Below, piece by piece: positions 8,163 to 16,744 of a stretch of 20,845 bases of DNA. The stretch's first letter is position 1, and every line of letters starts with the position of its first letter. Position numbers and translations under genes: made by a program. The stretch spans positions 1-20,845 of the forward strand of contig UQKE01000042.1 in assembly GCA_900541555.1 (NCBI GenBank), given 5' to 3'. The notes under the pieces were generated by a model, which was not told the DNA's origin, did no database searches, and worked only from the letters and a program-made list of their open reading frames with translations. The stretch comes from an uncultured Porphyromonadaceae bacterium (lineage in GTDB: Bacteria; Bacteroidota; Bacteroidia; Bacteroidales; Muribaculaceae).

Positions 8163-8669
8163 ATGAACCCGATAGTTAGCATCATCATGGGCAGCACTTC
8201 CGACCTGCCCGTGCTTGAAAAAGCAGCAAAATTGCTCGACGACTTAGAAATCCCGTTTGAGCTGAATGCCTTGTCGGCCCACCGCACGCCGGAAGAAGTG
8301 ACCGATTTCGCCCGCAACGCGAAAGCACGCGGACTGAAAGTGATTATTGCCGCAGCCGGCATGGCAGCGCATTTGCCCGGCGTCATCGCCGCGCAAACCA
8401 CCGTACCGGTTATCGGCGTGCCCATCAAATCGTCGCTCGAAGGAATGGATGCGTTGCTCGCCATCGTGCAAATGCCTCCGGGCATTCCGGTTGCCACCGT
8501 CGGAATCAATGCCGGGCTGAACGCCGCCATTCTTGCCGTGCAGATGCTTGCCTTGACCGACGAGAAAATTGCGGCCAAATTTGAAAGCTACAAGCAAGGG
8601 CTTGCAGCAAAGATCGTAAAAGCCAACGAAGAATTGTCGCGCATATCCTACAAATTTAAAACCAACTAA
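8163..8669 (+). CDS. purE: N5-carboxyaminoimidazole ribonucleotide mutase PurE
   Basis: The 168-residue protein is of normal length for class I PurE, which moves the carboxyl group of N5-CAIR to give CAIR in purine synthesis. The phosphate- and nucleotide-binding start GSTSDLPVL (10-18), the catalytic motif SAHRTP (39-44, His41), GMAAHLPG and the MPPGIPVATVGI segment are all present. This enzyme needs PurK, which is not in the window. The stop codon (8667-8669) abuts the ATG of ispG with no gap, indicating one transcript and probable translational coupling. Confidence 0.95.
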   Translation: MNPIVSIIMGSTSDLPVLEKAAKLLDDLEIPFELNALSAHRTPEEVTDFARNAKARGLKVIIAAAGMAAHLPGVIAAQTTVPVIGVPIKSSLEGMDALLAIVQMPPGIPVATVGINAGLNAAILAVQMLALTDEKIAAKFESYKQGLAAKIVKANEELSRISYKFKTN

Positions 8670-10367
8670 ATGAACGATTTCGACTATCGCCGACGCATTT
8701 CGTCGAACGTGGAAATTGGCGACATCCCGTTAGGGGGCGACAATCCGATTCGCATCCAATCGATGACGTCCGTCCCGACGCTCGACACCGAGGGCGCAGC
8801 GGCTCAATGCCGGCGCATATTCGATGCCGGCGCCGACTATGTGCGGCTGACGGCGCAAGGCGTGCGCGAGGCGGAAAACATCGGGAAAATCCGCGCCCTG
8901 CTCCACAGCGAAGGCTACACGAAACCGCTTGTCGCTGACATCCACTTCAACCCCAAAGCGGCATACGCTGCCGCTGCCGCCGCCGACAAAGTGCGCATCA
9001 ATCCGGGCAATTTCGTCGACGCTCCGCGCACTTTCAAAAAAATAGAATACACCGACGACGAATACCTTGCCGAAATCGACAAAATCCGCCACGCGTTTGT
9101 CCCGTTTCTCAATCTTTGCCGCGAACACCATACGGCGGTGCGCATCGGTGTGAACCACGGCTCACTTTCCGACCGCATCATGAGCCGCTATGGCGACACG
9201 CCGGCCGGAATGGTGGAATCGGCCATGGAATACCTGCGGATCTGCCGCGAAGAAAATTTCAAGGATGTTGTCGTCTCAATCAAATCTTCCAACACCTCGG
9301 TGATGGTCGAGACCGTTCGCCGAATGGCAAACGCCATGGGAAAAGAAGGCATGGCCTTTCCGCTCCACTTGGGAGTGACAGAAGCCGGCGACGGCGAAGA
9401 CGGACGCATCAAGTCGGCCGTGGGAATAGGCACATTGCTCGCCGAAGGCATTGGCGACACAATTCGCGTTTCGCTCAGCGAAGACCCCGAACTGGAAATT
9501 CCGGTCGCGCAAAAGTTGGCCGGATACATCACTGCCCGAAGCAACCACGCCCCGATCCACGGGCATTTCTGCCACGGCTACGACCCCTTGGTACCGGCGC
9601 CACGCGCCACTCGGGCCATCGGCAAAATAGGAGGCACGAACCCGCCGGTTGTCATTTCCCGTGAGGCATACGCCGACTGCGACACGCCTCCGGATTTTCT
9701 GCTCCGGGAAATGGCAAACATCGTGGAAGCCGACGCTTCCCAACCGGCAAATGAAATTATCGCCCGCCTGCGGCCGGACAGCGTCCTGCTGCTATCATCG
9801 CGCCATCAAAACCCCACCGGCGAATTGCAAGCATGCATCCACGCTTTGACCGATGCCGGCTGCGACACGCCTGTGGTGATACGCCTATCCTATCCGGATT
9901 CCGATCCGGAAGACGTGCAAATCAAAGCCGGCGCGGATTTCGGAACGCTGGCGCTCAACGGCGTTTGCAACGGCATCCTGTTGGAAGCGCCAAACATTGA
10001 ACGGCAAAGCGACACCGTGCGATTCGCATTCTCAATCTTGCAAGCCGCACGCCTGCGCATAAGCAAGACGGAATACATTTCCTGCCCGTCGTGCGGACGA
10101 ACGCTTTACGACTTGCAACGCGCCGTGCACGAAATAAAAGCGGCGACATCCCATCTGAAAGGGCTTAAAATCGGAATCATGGGATGTATCGTCAACGGTC
10201 CGGGCGAGATGGCAGATGCCGACTATGGATATGTGGGCGCCGCTGCCGGAAAAGTGAGCCTCTACAAGGGCCGCACATGCGTAGAGCGAAACATCCCGCA
10301 AGAAAACGCGCTTGCCCGCCTTGTCGAACTCATTAAAGAAGGAGGCGACTGGGTCGACCCCGATTAA
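8670..10367 (+). CDS. ispG: 4-hydroxy-3-methylbut-2-en-1-yl diphosphate synthase IspG (long form)
   Basis: IspG carries out the next-to-last step of the MEP isoprenoid pathway, reducing MEcPP to HMBPP with a [4Fe-4S] cluster. The N-terminal TIM barrel begins with IGDIPLGGDNPIRIQSMT and contains VADIHFNPKAA and RINPGNF. The C-terminal cluster domain has Cys472 and Cys475 (CPSCGRT), Cys506 (GIMGC) and Glu513 (VNGPGE), the expected ligand set. At 565 residues it is far longer than the roughly 370-residue proteobacterial enzyme. The extra length, about 270-430, is the inserted domain also known from plants, Chlamydiae and Bacteroidetes. It directly follows purE. The product feeds undecaprenyl phosphate, the carrier used by the capsule genes downstream, although those have their own promoter. 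Confidence 0.95.
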   Translation: MNDFDYRRRISSNVEIGDIPLGGDNPIRIQSMTSVPTLDTEGAAAQCRRIFDAGADYVRLTAQGVREAENIGKIRALLHSEGYTKPLVADIHFNPKAAYAAAAAADKVRINPGNFVDAPRTFKKIEYTDDEYLAEIDKIRHAFVPFLNLCREHHTAVRIGVNHGSLSDRIMSRYGDTPAGMVESAMEYLRICREENFKDVVVSIKSSNTSVMVETVRRMANAMGKEGMAFPLHLGVTEAGDGEDGRIKSAVGIGTLLAEGIGDTIRVSLSEDPELEIPVAQKLAGYITARSNHAPIHGHFCHGYDPLVPAPRATRAIGKIGGTNPPVVISREAYADCDTPPDFLLREMANIVEADASQPANEIIARLRPDSVLLLSSRHQNPTGELQACIHALTDAGCDTPVVIRLSYPDSDPEDVQIKAGADFGTLALNGVCNGILLEAPNIERQSDTVRFAFSILQAARLRISKTEYISCPSCGRTLYDLQRAVHEIKAATSHLKGLKIGIMGCIVNGPGEMADADYGYVGAAAGKVSLYKGRTCVERNIPQENALARLVELIKEGGDWVDPD

Positions 10368-10388
10368 TTTTCAAACCGGAAAAAATCC

Positions 10389-10441
10389 ATGCCGGCAAAA
10401 CAATCGGCCTCTCGCGCCGCCATTGGCTTTGCCGGCATTTG
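10389..10441 (+). terminator. Probable terminator hairpin after ispG
   Basis: A perfect 11-base inverted repeat, ATGCCGGCAAA (10389-10399) and TTTGCCGGCAT (10428-10438), encloses 28 bases. Inside, CAAT/ATTG and CGGC/GCCG can also pair. Only a short T run follows (TTTGTCGTTTT), so termination may be partial or the hairpin may protect the 3' end. It begins 22 bases after the ispG stop codon. Confidence 0.55.
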
Positions 10442-10487
10442 TCGTTTTCATGCAAAAATAAAAAATTGCCAATTCAATGGAATTTAA

Positions 10488-10519
10488 TTGCATAATCTAA
10501 CTAATAAAGCTAACTTTGC
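10488..10519 (+). promoter_or_regulatory. Promoter of the capsule/exopolysaccharide operon
   Basis: TTG (10488-10490) is followed after 20 bases by TAACTTTGC (10511-10519), an exact match to the Bacteroidetes -7 element. Transcription would start near 10526, giving a leader of about 140 bases before the export lipoprotein gene. A short imperfect repeat (AATTC/GAATT at 10471-10484) lies just upstream of the -33 element and could be an operator, but is AT-rich and weak. No inverted repeats of the kind that flank invertible Bacteroides capsule promoters were seen. Confidence 0.8.
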
Positions 10520-10578
10520 AAAAATTATACATTCTGTGAAGAGTGGATATTTTTACTCGTTACCGTCGATTTTTTGCA

Positions 10579-10607
10579 CACGCCCTATTGCAACGGCAAT
10601 ACGGGTG
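10579..10607 (+). promoter_or_regulatory. Leader hairpin in the capsule operon 5' untranslated region
   Basis: TATTGC (10586-10591) pairs with GCAATA (10596-10601) across the loop AACG. The stem continues through a C-C mismatch to CC/GG and CAC/GTG, with one bulged G. There is no T tract after it, so it is not an ordinary terminator. It could be a pause, processing or antitermination target in the long leader. No UpxY/NusG-like gene, the usual regulator of such leaders in Bacteroides, is present in the window. Confidence 0.35.
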
Positions 10608-10627
10608 ACCCCAAGAAATGCGCCGAA

Positions 10628-10669
10628 ATGAAACAATCTGCTCCACACCCAACATTGACACATTCGTAA
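10628..10669 (+). CDS. Possible 13-codon leader peptide overlapping the export gene start
   Basis: An ATG at 10628 opens a 13-codon frame, MKQSAPHPTLTHS. Its TAA stop (10667-10669) overlaps the ATG of the next gene in the form TAATG. This arrangement is typical of translational coupling. It lies in a different frame from the export gene. No ribosome binding site is visible, and the peptide resembles nothing known. It may be chance. Confidence 0.2.
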   Translation: MKQSAPHPTLTHS

Positions 10670-11478
10670 TGAGAAAAATCAAAATAGCATTAATCGCCGC
10701 TATATGCATGCTTGCAGGCGCGTGCGATTCAAGCAAAAAAATTGTCTATCTGCAAAATTTGGATCCGAGCACGCAAGAAGCGACAAGAGCCGATCGCGGC
10801 ATTACAATCCAACCCAAAGACATCCTTTCCATCGTTGTCACATGCAAAGATCCGGAATTGGCAGCCATGTTCAATCTTCCCGTCGTAAGCTACCAAACGA
10901 ATTCTGAAATTATCGAACGTGGCAGAGGGACGAGGCAAGTGCTGGGATATGCCGTCGACGAAAACGGCGAAATCAATTTCCCCGTGCTGGGAAAATTGAA
11001 AGTGGCAGGGCTCAGCCGTTGGGAACTCCAAGAAAAAATCAAAAAAGAGCTCACCTCCCGCAACTTGCTTAAAGACATGATTGTCACCGTGGAATTCAAA
11101 AACTTCAAAATCTCCATCCTCGGAGAAGTGACAGCTCCGGGATCGTACAATATCGAAGGCGACAAAGTCACCATCCTCGAAGCGTTGAGCATGGCAAAGG
11201 ATTTGACAATCTACGGGCAACGCGACCAAGTGTACGTGATTCGCGAAGAAAACGGCAACCGCACCATCTACAAAATGGACCTTCGCTCGACCGATCTTTT
11301 CGACTCTCCCGCCTACTTTTTGAAACAAAACGACATCATATACGTCCAGCCAAACAAAGTGAAGGCCGGACAATCGACAGTCAACGAAAACAATCTTAAA
11401 TCCGTCGGTCTCTGGATTTCCATCGCGTCGCTTTTGGCATCGGTGGGAACGCTCGTCGTAAGCATCATCCGCGACTAA
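10669..11478 (+). CDS. Wza-like polysaccharide export lipoprotein
   Basis: This protein builds the outer-membrane channel for capsule or exopolysaccharide export and works with the Wzc-like kinase encoded next. The frame is open from an ATG at 10618, but the start at 10669 is preferred. It gives a clean lipoprotein signal, MRKIKIALIAAICMLAGAC, with Cys19 as the acylated residue, whereas the longer form would bury it. The mature protein (269 residues in total) has a Poly_export domain (about 40-130, with GITIQPKDILSIVV and NGEINFPVLGKLKVAG). An SLBB domain follows (about 140-200, ISILGEVTAPGSYNIEGDKVTILEAL). The last 22 residues form a hydrophobic segment, LWISIASLLASVGTLVVSI. At this length it is the short Bacteroidetes type rather than the 379-residue E. 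coli Wza. It is the first gene of the operon. Confidence 0.9.
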   Translation: MRKIKIALIAAICMLAGACDSSKKIVYLQNLDPSTQEATRADRGITIQPKDILSIVVTCKDPELAAMFNLPVVSYQTNSEIIERGRGTRQVLGYAVDENGEINFPVLGKLKVAGLSRWELQEKIKKELTSRNLLKDMIVTVEFKNFKISILGEVTAPGSYNIEGDKVTILEALSMAKDLTIYGQRDQVYVIREENGNRTIYKMDLRSTDLFDSPAYFLKQNDIIYVQPNKVKAGQSTVNENNLKSVGLWISIASLLASVGTLVVSIIRD

Positions 11479-11511
11479 TGCAAGACCGTTTCATCTAAAA
11501 CTCACATCCAA

Positions 11512-14040
11512 ATGGCTACATCTGAAAAAGGCACGCAGGAAATCGAATCCGAAGAACTCAAAAGCGCCGGCATCCAATTGAGCGAAATCATAAATTGGAC
11601 TTTCACGCACAAGTCGTTCATCGCCATATCGGTGATTGCATGCTTGGCTTTGGGCGTATTCTACGCAAAACACAGCCAGCCCATCTACGAACGCAGCAGC
11701 AGCGTGATGCTCCGCACAGATGCCAACGGGCAATCGCAAATCAGCGAATTGGCCGCGTTCTCCGACCTCGGCATCAGCGGCACGAACATCGACGTATACA
11801 ACGAGATGCAGGCTTTCCAATCGCCGGTGTTGATGCTCGATGTCGTGAACCGGCTCAAACTGAATGTGACCTATTCCAACAAGAATTGGATTGGACGCAT
11901 CAACGACTTGTACACAAATTCGCCGTTGTCGGCCGAATTTTCGAATATCCCCGAAAAATACGACGGGAAAAAATTACGTCGTTTTTCTTTTCTCACTGAA
12001 AAAAGAGCCGACGGGAAAATCGACATCAGCGAATTTCGCATCAACAAGAAAGACATCGACACGGAAATGACGGTAATGATCGGAAAGCCGTTTAAAACAC
12101 CGGCAGGAACCATCGTGCTCCATGCCACGAATTTCTATAATTCGAATTTCGAAAAGCCCGTGACGGTGAGTTACGCATTGCCCGAAGTGACTGCAAAAAG
12201 CAATTCTGCCCGTCTCAGCGTAAACCTCGCCGACAAAAACTCCACCGTCATCAACTTTTCATACACCGACCCGTCTGCAAAACGGGCCGAGGACGTGTTG
12301 CAAACACTGCTCGCCGCCTACAACGACGACTGGAAACGCTACACAAGCGAATCGACCCTCAACACGGCCAAATTCATCGACGAGCGATTGACCGTGATTG
12401 AAAAGGAATTAAGCTCCGTCGATGAGAACATTGCAAAATTCAAAAGCGACAACCAACTGCTCGACCTCAACGCCGAAACGATGCAAGTGACCTCGGAATC
12501 GAGCAAATACTCCGACTTGACGTTCCAAACAAGCAACCAATTGGCCGTGGCGCGATTCATCCGCGAATACCTCACGGACAAGACAAAGGAATACGATTTG
12601 CTCCCGTCCAACTCCGGAATCGAAAGCCAAAGCATCGAATCGCAAATTGCGGAATACAACAAACTGCTCCTCGACCGACAACGCCTCGCAGCCGGAAGCA
12701 GCGACAACAACCCGCTTGTGGCCGACCTCAACGAGCAATTGAAAATGTTGCATTCCGCCATTCAAAAATCGGTCGACAACCACATTAGCAGCCTTGAAAT
12801 ACAATTGGCACGGCTCACCGACCAAGAAATGTCGATTGCCAACCGCATTTCGTCCAGCCCTGAAAAGGCAAAGGACCTCATTTCCATCGAACGTCAGCAG
12901 CAAATCAAAGGTGAGCTGTATCTCTATTTGCTCCAGAAACGGGAAGAAAACGAATTGCAAGCAAGCATCACCGTCAACAACACCCGTCTCATAAAGCCGG
13001 CCACAGGAAACGACGCGCCGGTTTCGCCAAAAACGGCAATCATCTATTTGGCTTCGTTGATCTTCGGTTTGGCCATCCCCTACGGCTACATGTTCCTTTC
13101 CGGCATGTTCAACACGACCGTCCGCAACCGCAAAGACATCGAAGGACTGACCGCCCCGTTTATCGGCGAAATTCCACAAATAGGCAAACCGCAACGCCTG
13201 AACAGTTTCAGAAAGAAATTCTTCCAAAAAGAAGTGGAAGACGCTGCTCCGAAAATTGTTGTCGAGAGCCACAACCGCGATGCCGCAAACGAAGCATTCC
13301 GCGCGGCACGCACCAATTTGGACTTCATGATTGGCAACAACAATCAGACCGAAACCATTCTCATCACCTCATATTTCCCGGGTAGCGGCAAATCGTTCAT
13401 TTCTGCCAATATGGCAACCGCGGCTGCCTTGAAAGGAAAGAAAGTTGCCGTAATCGACCTCGACATCAGAAAAGGCACATTCTCAAAACTCGTGCATTCC
13501 CCGCGCAAGGGCGTATGCACCTATCTGAACGGGCTTTGCTCGCTCGACGAAATCATTGTCGAAGGGGCAAATTCCGGCCTGCCATTCGACACAATCCCGA
13601 CAGGGCAATTGCCCCCGAATCCTGCCGAATTGCTTCTTTCCGAACGATTGGACGAAATAGCCGCAGAATTGAAAAAACGCTACGACTACATCTATTTGGA
13701 TTGCGCTCCTGCATTTGCAGTGACCGACACCAACATCATTTCCCGCATTGCTGACCGCACGATGTTCGTCATTCGCGTAGGGCTGATGGATCGACGCATT
13801 CTGCCCGAAGTGGAACGTCTCTACCACGAAGGCATCTACAAAAATTTTGCCATCATCCTCAACGGATGCGAAAACACATCCGGCAAATATGGGAAATACA
13901 GCAACTATGGCTACGGATACGGCTATGGATATGGCTCAACATCCTCATTTTCAGGCGTAGGGGGAGCACAGAAAAAGACTGAATCCCAACGAAAGTCTTC
14001 AAAAACCCGATGGGAAATAGTGGAAGTGGACGACGAATAG
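11512..14040 (+). CDS. Wzc-like chain-length regulator and bacterial tyrosine autokinase
   Basis: This 842-residue inner-membrane protein controls polymer length and export. It has a first membrane segment (about 33-52), a long periplasmic coiled-coil region (about 55-500, including the GNVR-type part near 440-500), and a second membrane segment (about 508-530) preceded by the usual proline-containing PVSPKTA. The cytosolic BY-kinase has Walker A GSGKS (624-628), Walker A' VAVIDLD (645-651) and Walker B YIYLDCAP (726-733). Its C-terminal tyrosine cluster has Tyr793, 796, 799, 801, 803, 805 and 807, the sites expected to be phosphorylated in trans. The fused arrangement is the Gram-negative type. 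A phosphatase gene follows after 10 bases and probably resets the kinase. It begins 33 bases after the export lipoprotein gene. Confidence 0.95.
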   Translation: MATSEKGTQEIESEELKSAGIQLSEIINWTFTHKSFIAISVIACLALGVFYAKHSQPIYERSSSVMLRTDANGQSQISELAAFSDLGISGTNIDVYNEMQAFQSPVLMLDVVNRLKLNVTYSNKNWIGRINDLYTNSPLSAEFSNIPEKYDGKKLRRFSFLTEKRADGKIDISEFRINKKDIDTEMTVMIGKPFKTPAGTIVLHATNFYNSNFEKPVTVSYALPEVTAKSNSARLSVNLADKNSTVINFSYTDPSAKRAEDVLQTLLAAYNDDWKRYTSESTLNTAKFIDERLTVIEKELSSVDENIAKFKSDNQLLDLNAETMQVTSESSKYSDLTFQTSNQLAVARFIREYLTDKTKEYDLLPSNSGIESQSIESQIAEYNKLLLDRQRLAAGSSDNNPLVADLNEQLKMLHSAIQKSVDNHISSLEIQLARLTDQEMSIANRISSSPEKAKDLISIERQQQIKGELYLYLLQKREENELQASITVNNTRLIKPATGNDAPVSPKTAIIYLASLIFGLAIPYGYMFLSGMFNTTVRNRKDIEGLTAPFIGEIPQIGKPQRLNSFRKKFFQKEVEDAAPKIVVESHNRDAANEAFRAARTNLDFMIGNNNQTETILITSYFPGSGKSFISANMATAAALKGKKVAVIDLDIRKGTFSKLVHSPRKGVCTYLNGLCSLDEIIVEGANSGLPFDTIPTGQLPPNPAELLLSERLDEIAAELKKRYDYIYLDCAPAFAVTDTNIISRIADRTMFVIRVGLMDRRILPEVERLYHEGIYKNFAIILNGCENTSGKYGKYSNYGYGYGYGYGSTSSFSGVGGAQKKTESQRKSSKTRWEIVEVDDE

Positions 14041-14050
14041 ACAATCTGCC

Positions 14051-14761
14051 ATGTTGCGCTTGTTCAACACAAAAAAAAGCATCGAGCAAACCGGAATATT
14101 AACCGGATTCGTCGACCGTCATACGCACCTCCTGCCGGCAGTCGACGACGGCTTCCCCACGGCAGAAAAAAGCCTCGAAGCCATTGCGCGAATGGAACAA
14201 GCCGGCGTGGCCGAAGTGTGGCTCACTCCGCATATCATGGAAGATTATCCCAACACCACCGATGCGCTGCGCAGCCGATTCGACGATTTGGGCAATGCCT
14301 ATACGGGAAAGGTGCAACTCCGGCTCGCTGCCGAATATATGATCGACAGTTTGTTTCTCGAACGTTGGGGCAAGCGCGACTTGCTGACAATGGGTGAGAA
14401 AAACGTACTTGTCGAAACGCGATGCCTTTTCCCGCCGATGGAGATGGAAGGGGTGCTCGGCGAAATGCTCAACGCGGGATATCGCCCCATTCTTGCCCAT
14501 CCCGAACGCTACCGCTACATGGACAAGGCGCGCTACCGCCGCATCAAAGGCATGGGCGTGAAATTCCAGCTCAACTTGGGTTCGGCCGTCGGAGGCTACG
14601 GGAAAGAAGCCCGCAACAAAGCGGAATGGCTGTTGGAAGAAGGCATGTACGACCTCATGGGAAGCGACGTCCACACGTTGCGCTTCTACGACAACATGGT
14701 GTCGATGCCCCTGCCGGCTTCCGTGGCGAAACGGATAGCAGCGATACCCAATCAACTTTAA
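14051..14761 (+). CDS. CpsB/YwqE-type PHP-domain tyrosine phosphatase
   Basis: The 236-residue protein is a metal-dependent phosphatase of the polymerase-and-histidinol-phosphatase (PHP) fold that removes phosphate from the tyrosine cluster of the capsule kinase. Metal-site motifs are all present: H24-T-H26 followed by LLPAVDDG, TPHI (His61), the acidic Glu95, AHPERY (His151, Arg154) and SDVH (Asp207, His209). The usual small residue before HxH is replaced (DRHTH instead of DIHSH), which should not affect metal binding. Proteobacterial capsule loci use an unrelated low-molecular-weight phosphatase (Wzb) here, whereas Firmicutes and many Bacteroidetes use this type. The gene lies 10 bases after the kinase and 23 before ugd. 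Confidence 0.9.
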   Translation: MLRLFNTKKSIEQTGILTGFVDRHTHLLPAVDDGFPTAEKSLEAIARMEQAGVAEVWLTPHIMEDYPNTTDALRSRFDDLGNAYTGKVQLRLAAEYMIDSLFLERWGKRDLLTMGEKNVLVETRCLFPPMEMEGVLGEMLNAGYRPILAHPERYRYMDKARYRRIKGMGVKFQLNLGSAVGGYGKEARNKAEWLLEEGMYDLMGSDVHTLRFYDNMVSMPLPASVAKRIAAIPNQL

Positions 14762-14784
14762 GAACCGACTAAACAACAATAATT

Positions 14785-16098
14785 ATGAACATCGCGATTG
14801 TTGGCACAGGATATGTGGGACTCGTTTCCGGTACATGTTTCGCCGAAATGGGCAACCATGTGACTTGCGTCGACATCGACAAAAATAAAATTTCCCGCCT
14901 CACGGCAGGCGAAATTCCCATCTACGAGCCGGGACTTGACGAAATGGTGGAAAGAAACCGCCATGAAAACCGGCTCGATTTTGCAACCGACCTTTCGGAC
15001 GTAATCGACCGCGTGGAAATCATATTCATAGCTGTCGGCACTCCGCCCGACGAAGACGGCTCCGCCGACTTGCACTACGTTCTCGACGTGGCGCGCACTG
15101 TCGGGAAGAGCATGAACCACTACGTGCTGGTTGTGACGAAATCGACCGTTCCCGTCGGGACGGCACAAAAAGTGAGAACCGCCGTGCAAGCAGAATTGGA
15201 CCGCCGCCATGCCGACATTCCTTTCGACGTGGCGTCAAATCCGGAATTTCTGAAAGAAGGCGCGGCAATCAAGGATTTCATGAGCCCCGACCGCGTTGTC
15301 GTGGGTGTCGACTCCGAAAAAGCCAAAGAACTCATGAGCCGCCTCTATCGGCCTTTCTTGCTCAACAACTTTCGCGTCATTTTCACCGACATCCCAAGCG
15401 CGGAAATGATCAAATACGCTGCAAACTCCATGCTTGCCACCCGCATATCGTTCATGAACGACATCGCCAACCTCTGCGAGTTGGTTGGAGCCGATGTCAA
15501 CATGGTGAGGAAAGGCATCGGAAGCGACACGCGCATCGGAAGCAAATTCCTCTACCCGGGGTGCGGCTACGGAGGCTCCTGCTTCCCGAAAGACGTGAAG
15601 GCCCTCATCCGCACGGCAGAAAAAGCCGGCTATTCCATGCGCGTGCTCAAAGCCGTGGAAGAAGTCAATGAATATCAGAAAACCGTCGTGTTCCGGAAAT
15701 TGTCGGACTACTACAGCGGCAACCTCGCAGGCAAGCGCGTAGCCATTTGGGGACTCGCATTCAAGCCCGAAACCGACGACATGCGCGAAGCCGCCTCGCT
15801 CGTTGCCATCGGCCAGCTGCTCGATGCCGGCTGCCGCGTGCGCGTTTTCGACCCCGTAGCGCTCGACGAATGCCGCCGACGCTTCGCCGACACCGTCGAA
15901 TACGCTTCCGGCATGTATGATGCCGTCCGCGATGCCGACGCCTTGCTGATGCTCACGGAGTGGAAGCAATTCCGCATGCCCAACTGGGACGCCGTCCGCG
16001 ACGACATGCGCACGCCCCTCGTAATCGACGGGCGTAACATCTACGACCCCGCCGAGCTCCGCGAACACGGCATCGAATATCGCTGCATCGGCAAATAA
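14785..16098 (+). CDS. ugd: UDP-glucose 6-dehydrogenase
   Basis: This 437-residue enzyme oxidises UDP-glucose twice with NAD+ to UDP-glucuronic acid, a capsule precursor. The NAD site is MNIAIVGTGYVGLVSG (GxGxxG at 7-12) with the adenosine-binding acid in CVDIDKNKI. The FLKEGAAIKDFMSPDRVVVG segment is characteristic of the TuaD/Ugd branch. The catalytic motif GCGYGGSCFPKD has Cys266 as the nucleophile. The C-terminal UDP-binding domain includes WGLAFKPETDDMREAAS. Its base composition resembles the genes upstream (60% G+C over 15541-15600), unlike the second dehydrogenase at 16745. UDP-glucose is the likely substrate from the branch, but specificity is not proven. Confidence 0.93.
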   Translation: MNIAIVGTGYVGLVSGTCFAEMGNHVTCVDIDKNKISRLTAGEIPIYEPGLDEMVERNRHENRLDFATDLSDVIDRVEIIFIAVGTPPDEDGSADLHYVLDVARTVGKSMNHYVLVVTKSTVPVGTAQKVRTAVQAELDRRHADIPFDVASNPEFLKEGAAIKDFMSPDRVVVGVDSEKAKELMSRLYRPFLLNNFRVIFTDIPSAEMIKYAANSMLATRISFMNDIANLCELVGADVNMVRKGIGSDTRIGSKFLYPGCGYGGSCFPKDVKALIRTAEKAGYSMRVLKAVEEVNEYQKTVVFRKLSDYYSGNLAGKRVAIWGLAFKPETDDMREAASLVAIGQLLDAGCRVRVFDPVALDECRRRFADTVEYASGMYDAVRDADALLMLTEWKQFRMPNWDAVRDDMRTPLVIDGRNIYDPAELREHGIEYRCIGK

Positions 16099-16127
16099 CC
16101 AAACCGCACACATATTGATTCCCGAAC

Positions 16128-16673
16128 ATGAGAATGAGAAAAATCATAACAATAATTCAACATCATTTTTTGCTCAAACTCTTTCCCGTCTGGACGCTTC
16201 GCCGCATGGGAATGGAAATAGGCGACAATTGCTACATCGACCGCCACATCTTCATCCCCTCCGAGCCCTACTTGATCAAAGTTGGAAACAATGTCGGAAT
16301 CACAAGCGGCGTGCATCTCCATACCCATGGCGGCGCACGCGTGCTGTACGACAAAGTGCCCGACTACGACGCTTTCGGGAAAATCACAATCGAAGATCTT
16401 GCCTACATCGGAAGCGGAGCGCAAATAATGCCGGGAGTGACCATTGGAGAAGGCAGTTTGGTTGCAGCTGGAGCCATTGTGACAAAATCCGTCCCGAAAC
16501 ACACGGTCGTCGCAGGCAATCCCACCCGTGTCATCTGCACGGTCGACGAATTTTGCGAAAGAAACCTGAAATTCAACACGCACAGCAGAGGCATGGCCTA
16601 TGCACAAAAAAAGAAATTGCTCCTCTCTCTTCCCGAAGACAGGTTCATGAAGAAAAAATACATGCAATTCTAA
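16128..16673 (+). CDS. Left-handed beta-helix (hexapeptide repeat) acyltransferase
   Basis: The 181-residue protein carries hexapeptide repeats of the LbH acetyltransferase fold. They run from about residue 25 (MEIGDNCYIDRHIFI) through IKVGNNVGITSGVHLHTHGG (likely active-site His) to ITIEDLAYIGSGAQIMPGVTIGEGSLVAAGAIVTKSVPKHTVVAGNP. The final segment is the family's classic end. Members acetylate sugars or sugar nucleotides with acetyl-CoA, so O- or N-acetylation of the capsule repeat unit is likely, but the acceptor cannot be told. The first 20 residues are basic and hydrophobic. Two ATGs (16128, 16134) are possible starts. It is the last gene with the host-like base composition. A 71-base gap without an obvious promoter follows. 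Confidence 0.85.
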   Translation: MRMRKIITIIQHHFLLKLFPVWTLRRMGMEIGDNCYIDRHIFIPSEPYLIKVGNNVGITSGVHLHTHGGARVLYDKVPDYDAFGKITIEDLAYIGSGAQIMPGVTIGEGSLVAAGAIVTKSVPKHTVVAGNPTRVICTVDEFCERNLKFNTHSRGMAYAQKKKLLLSLPEDRFMKKKYMQF

Positions 16674-16744
16674 CCCACGCCTGCCCGCAACACCGGCAAG
16701 CAAACTCAAAACAGAACAATATAAAACCATAATTTATTTACACT

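Noticed and set aside
10451..10525. Direct repeat TGCAAAAAT (10451-10459 and 10517-10525) as a sign of an invertible or mobile promoter
   Set aside because: The copies are direct rather than inverted, are short and AT-rich, and no recombinase gene is nearby.
10618..10668. Longer start for the export lipoprotein at 10618
   Set aside because: It would add 17 polar residues before a perfect lipoprotein signal peptide that begins at the ATG at 10669.
16678..16700. Hairpin after the acyltransferase gene (GCCTGCC and GGCAAGC) as a terminator
   Set aside because: The stem is short with an internal mismatch and no T tract follows, so a transcription stop between the two halves of the capsule operon is not supported.
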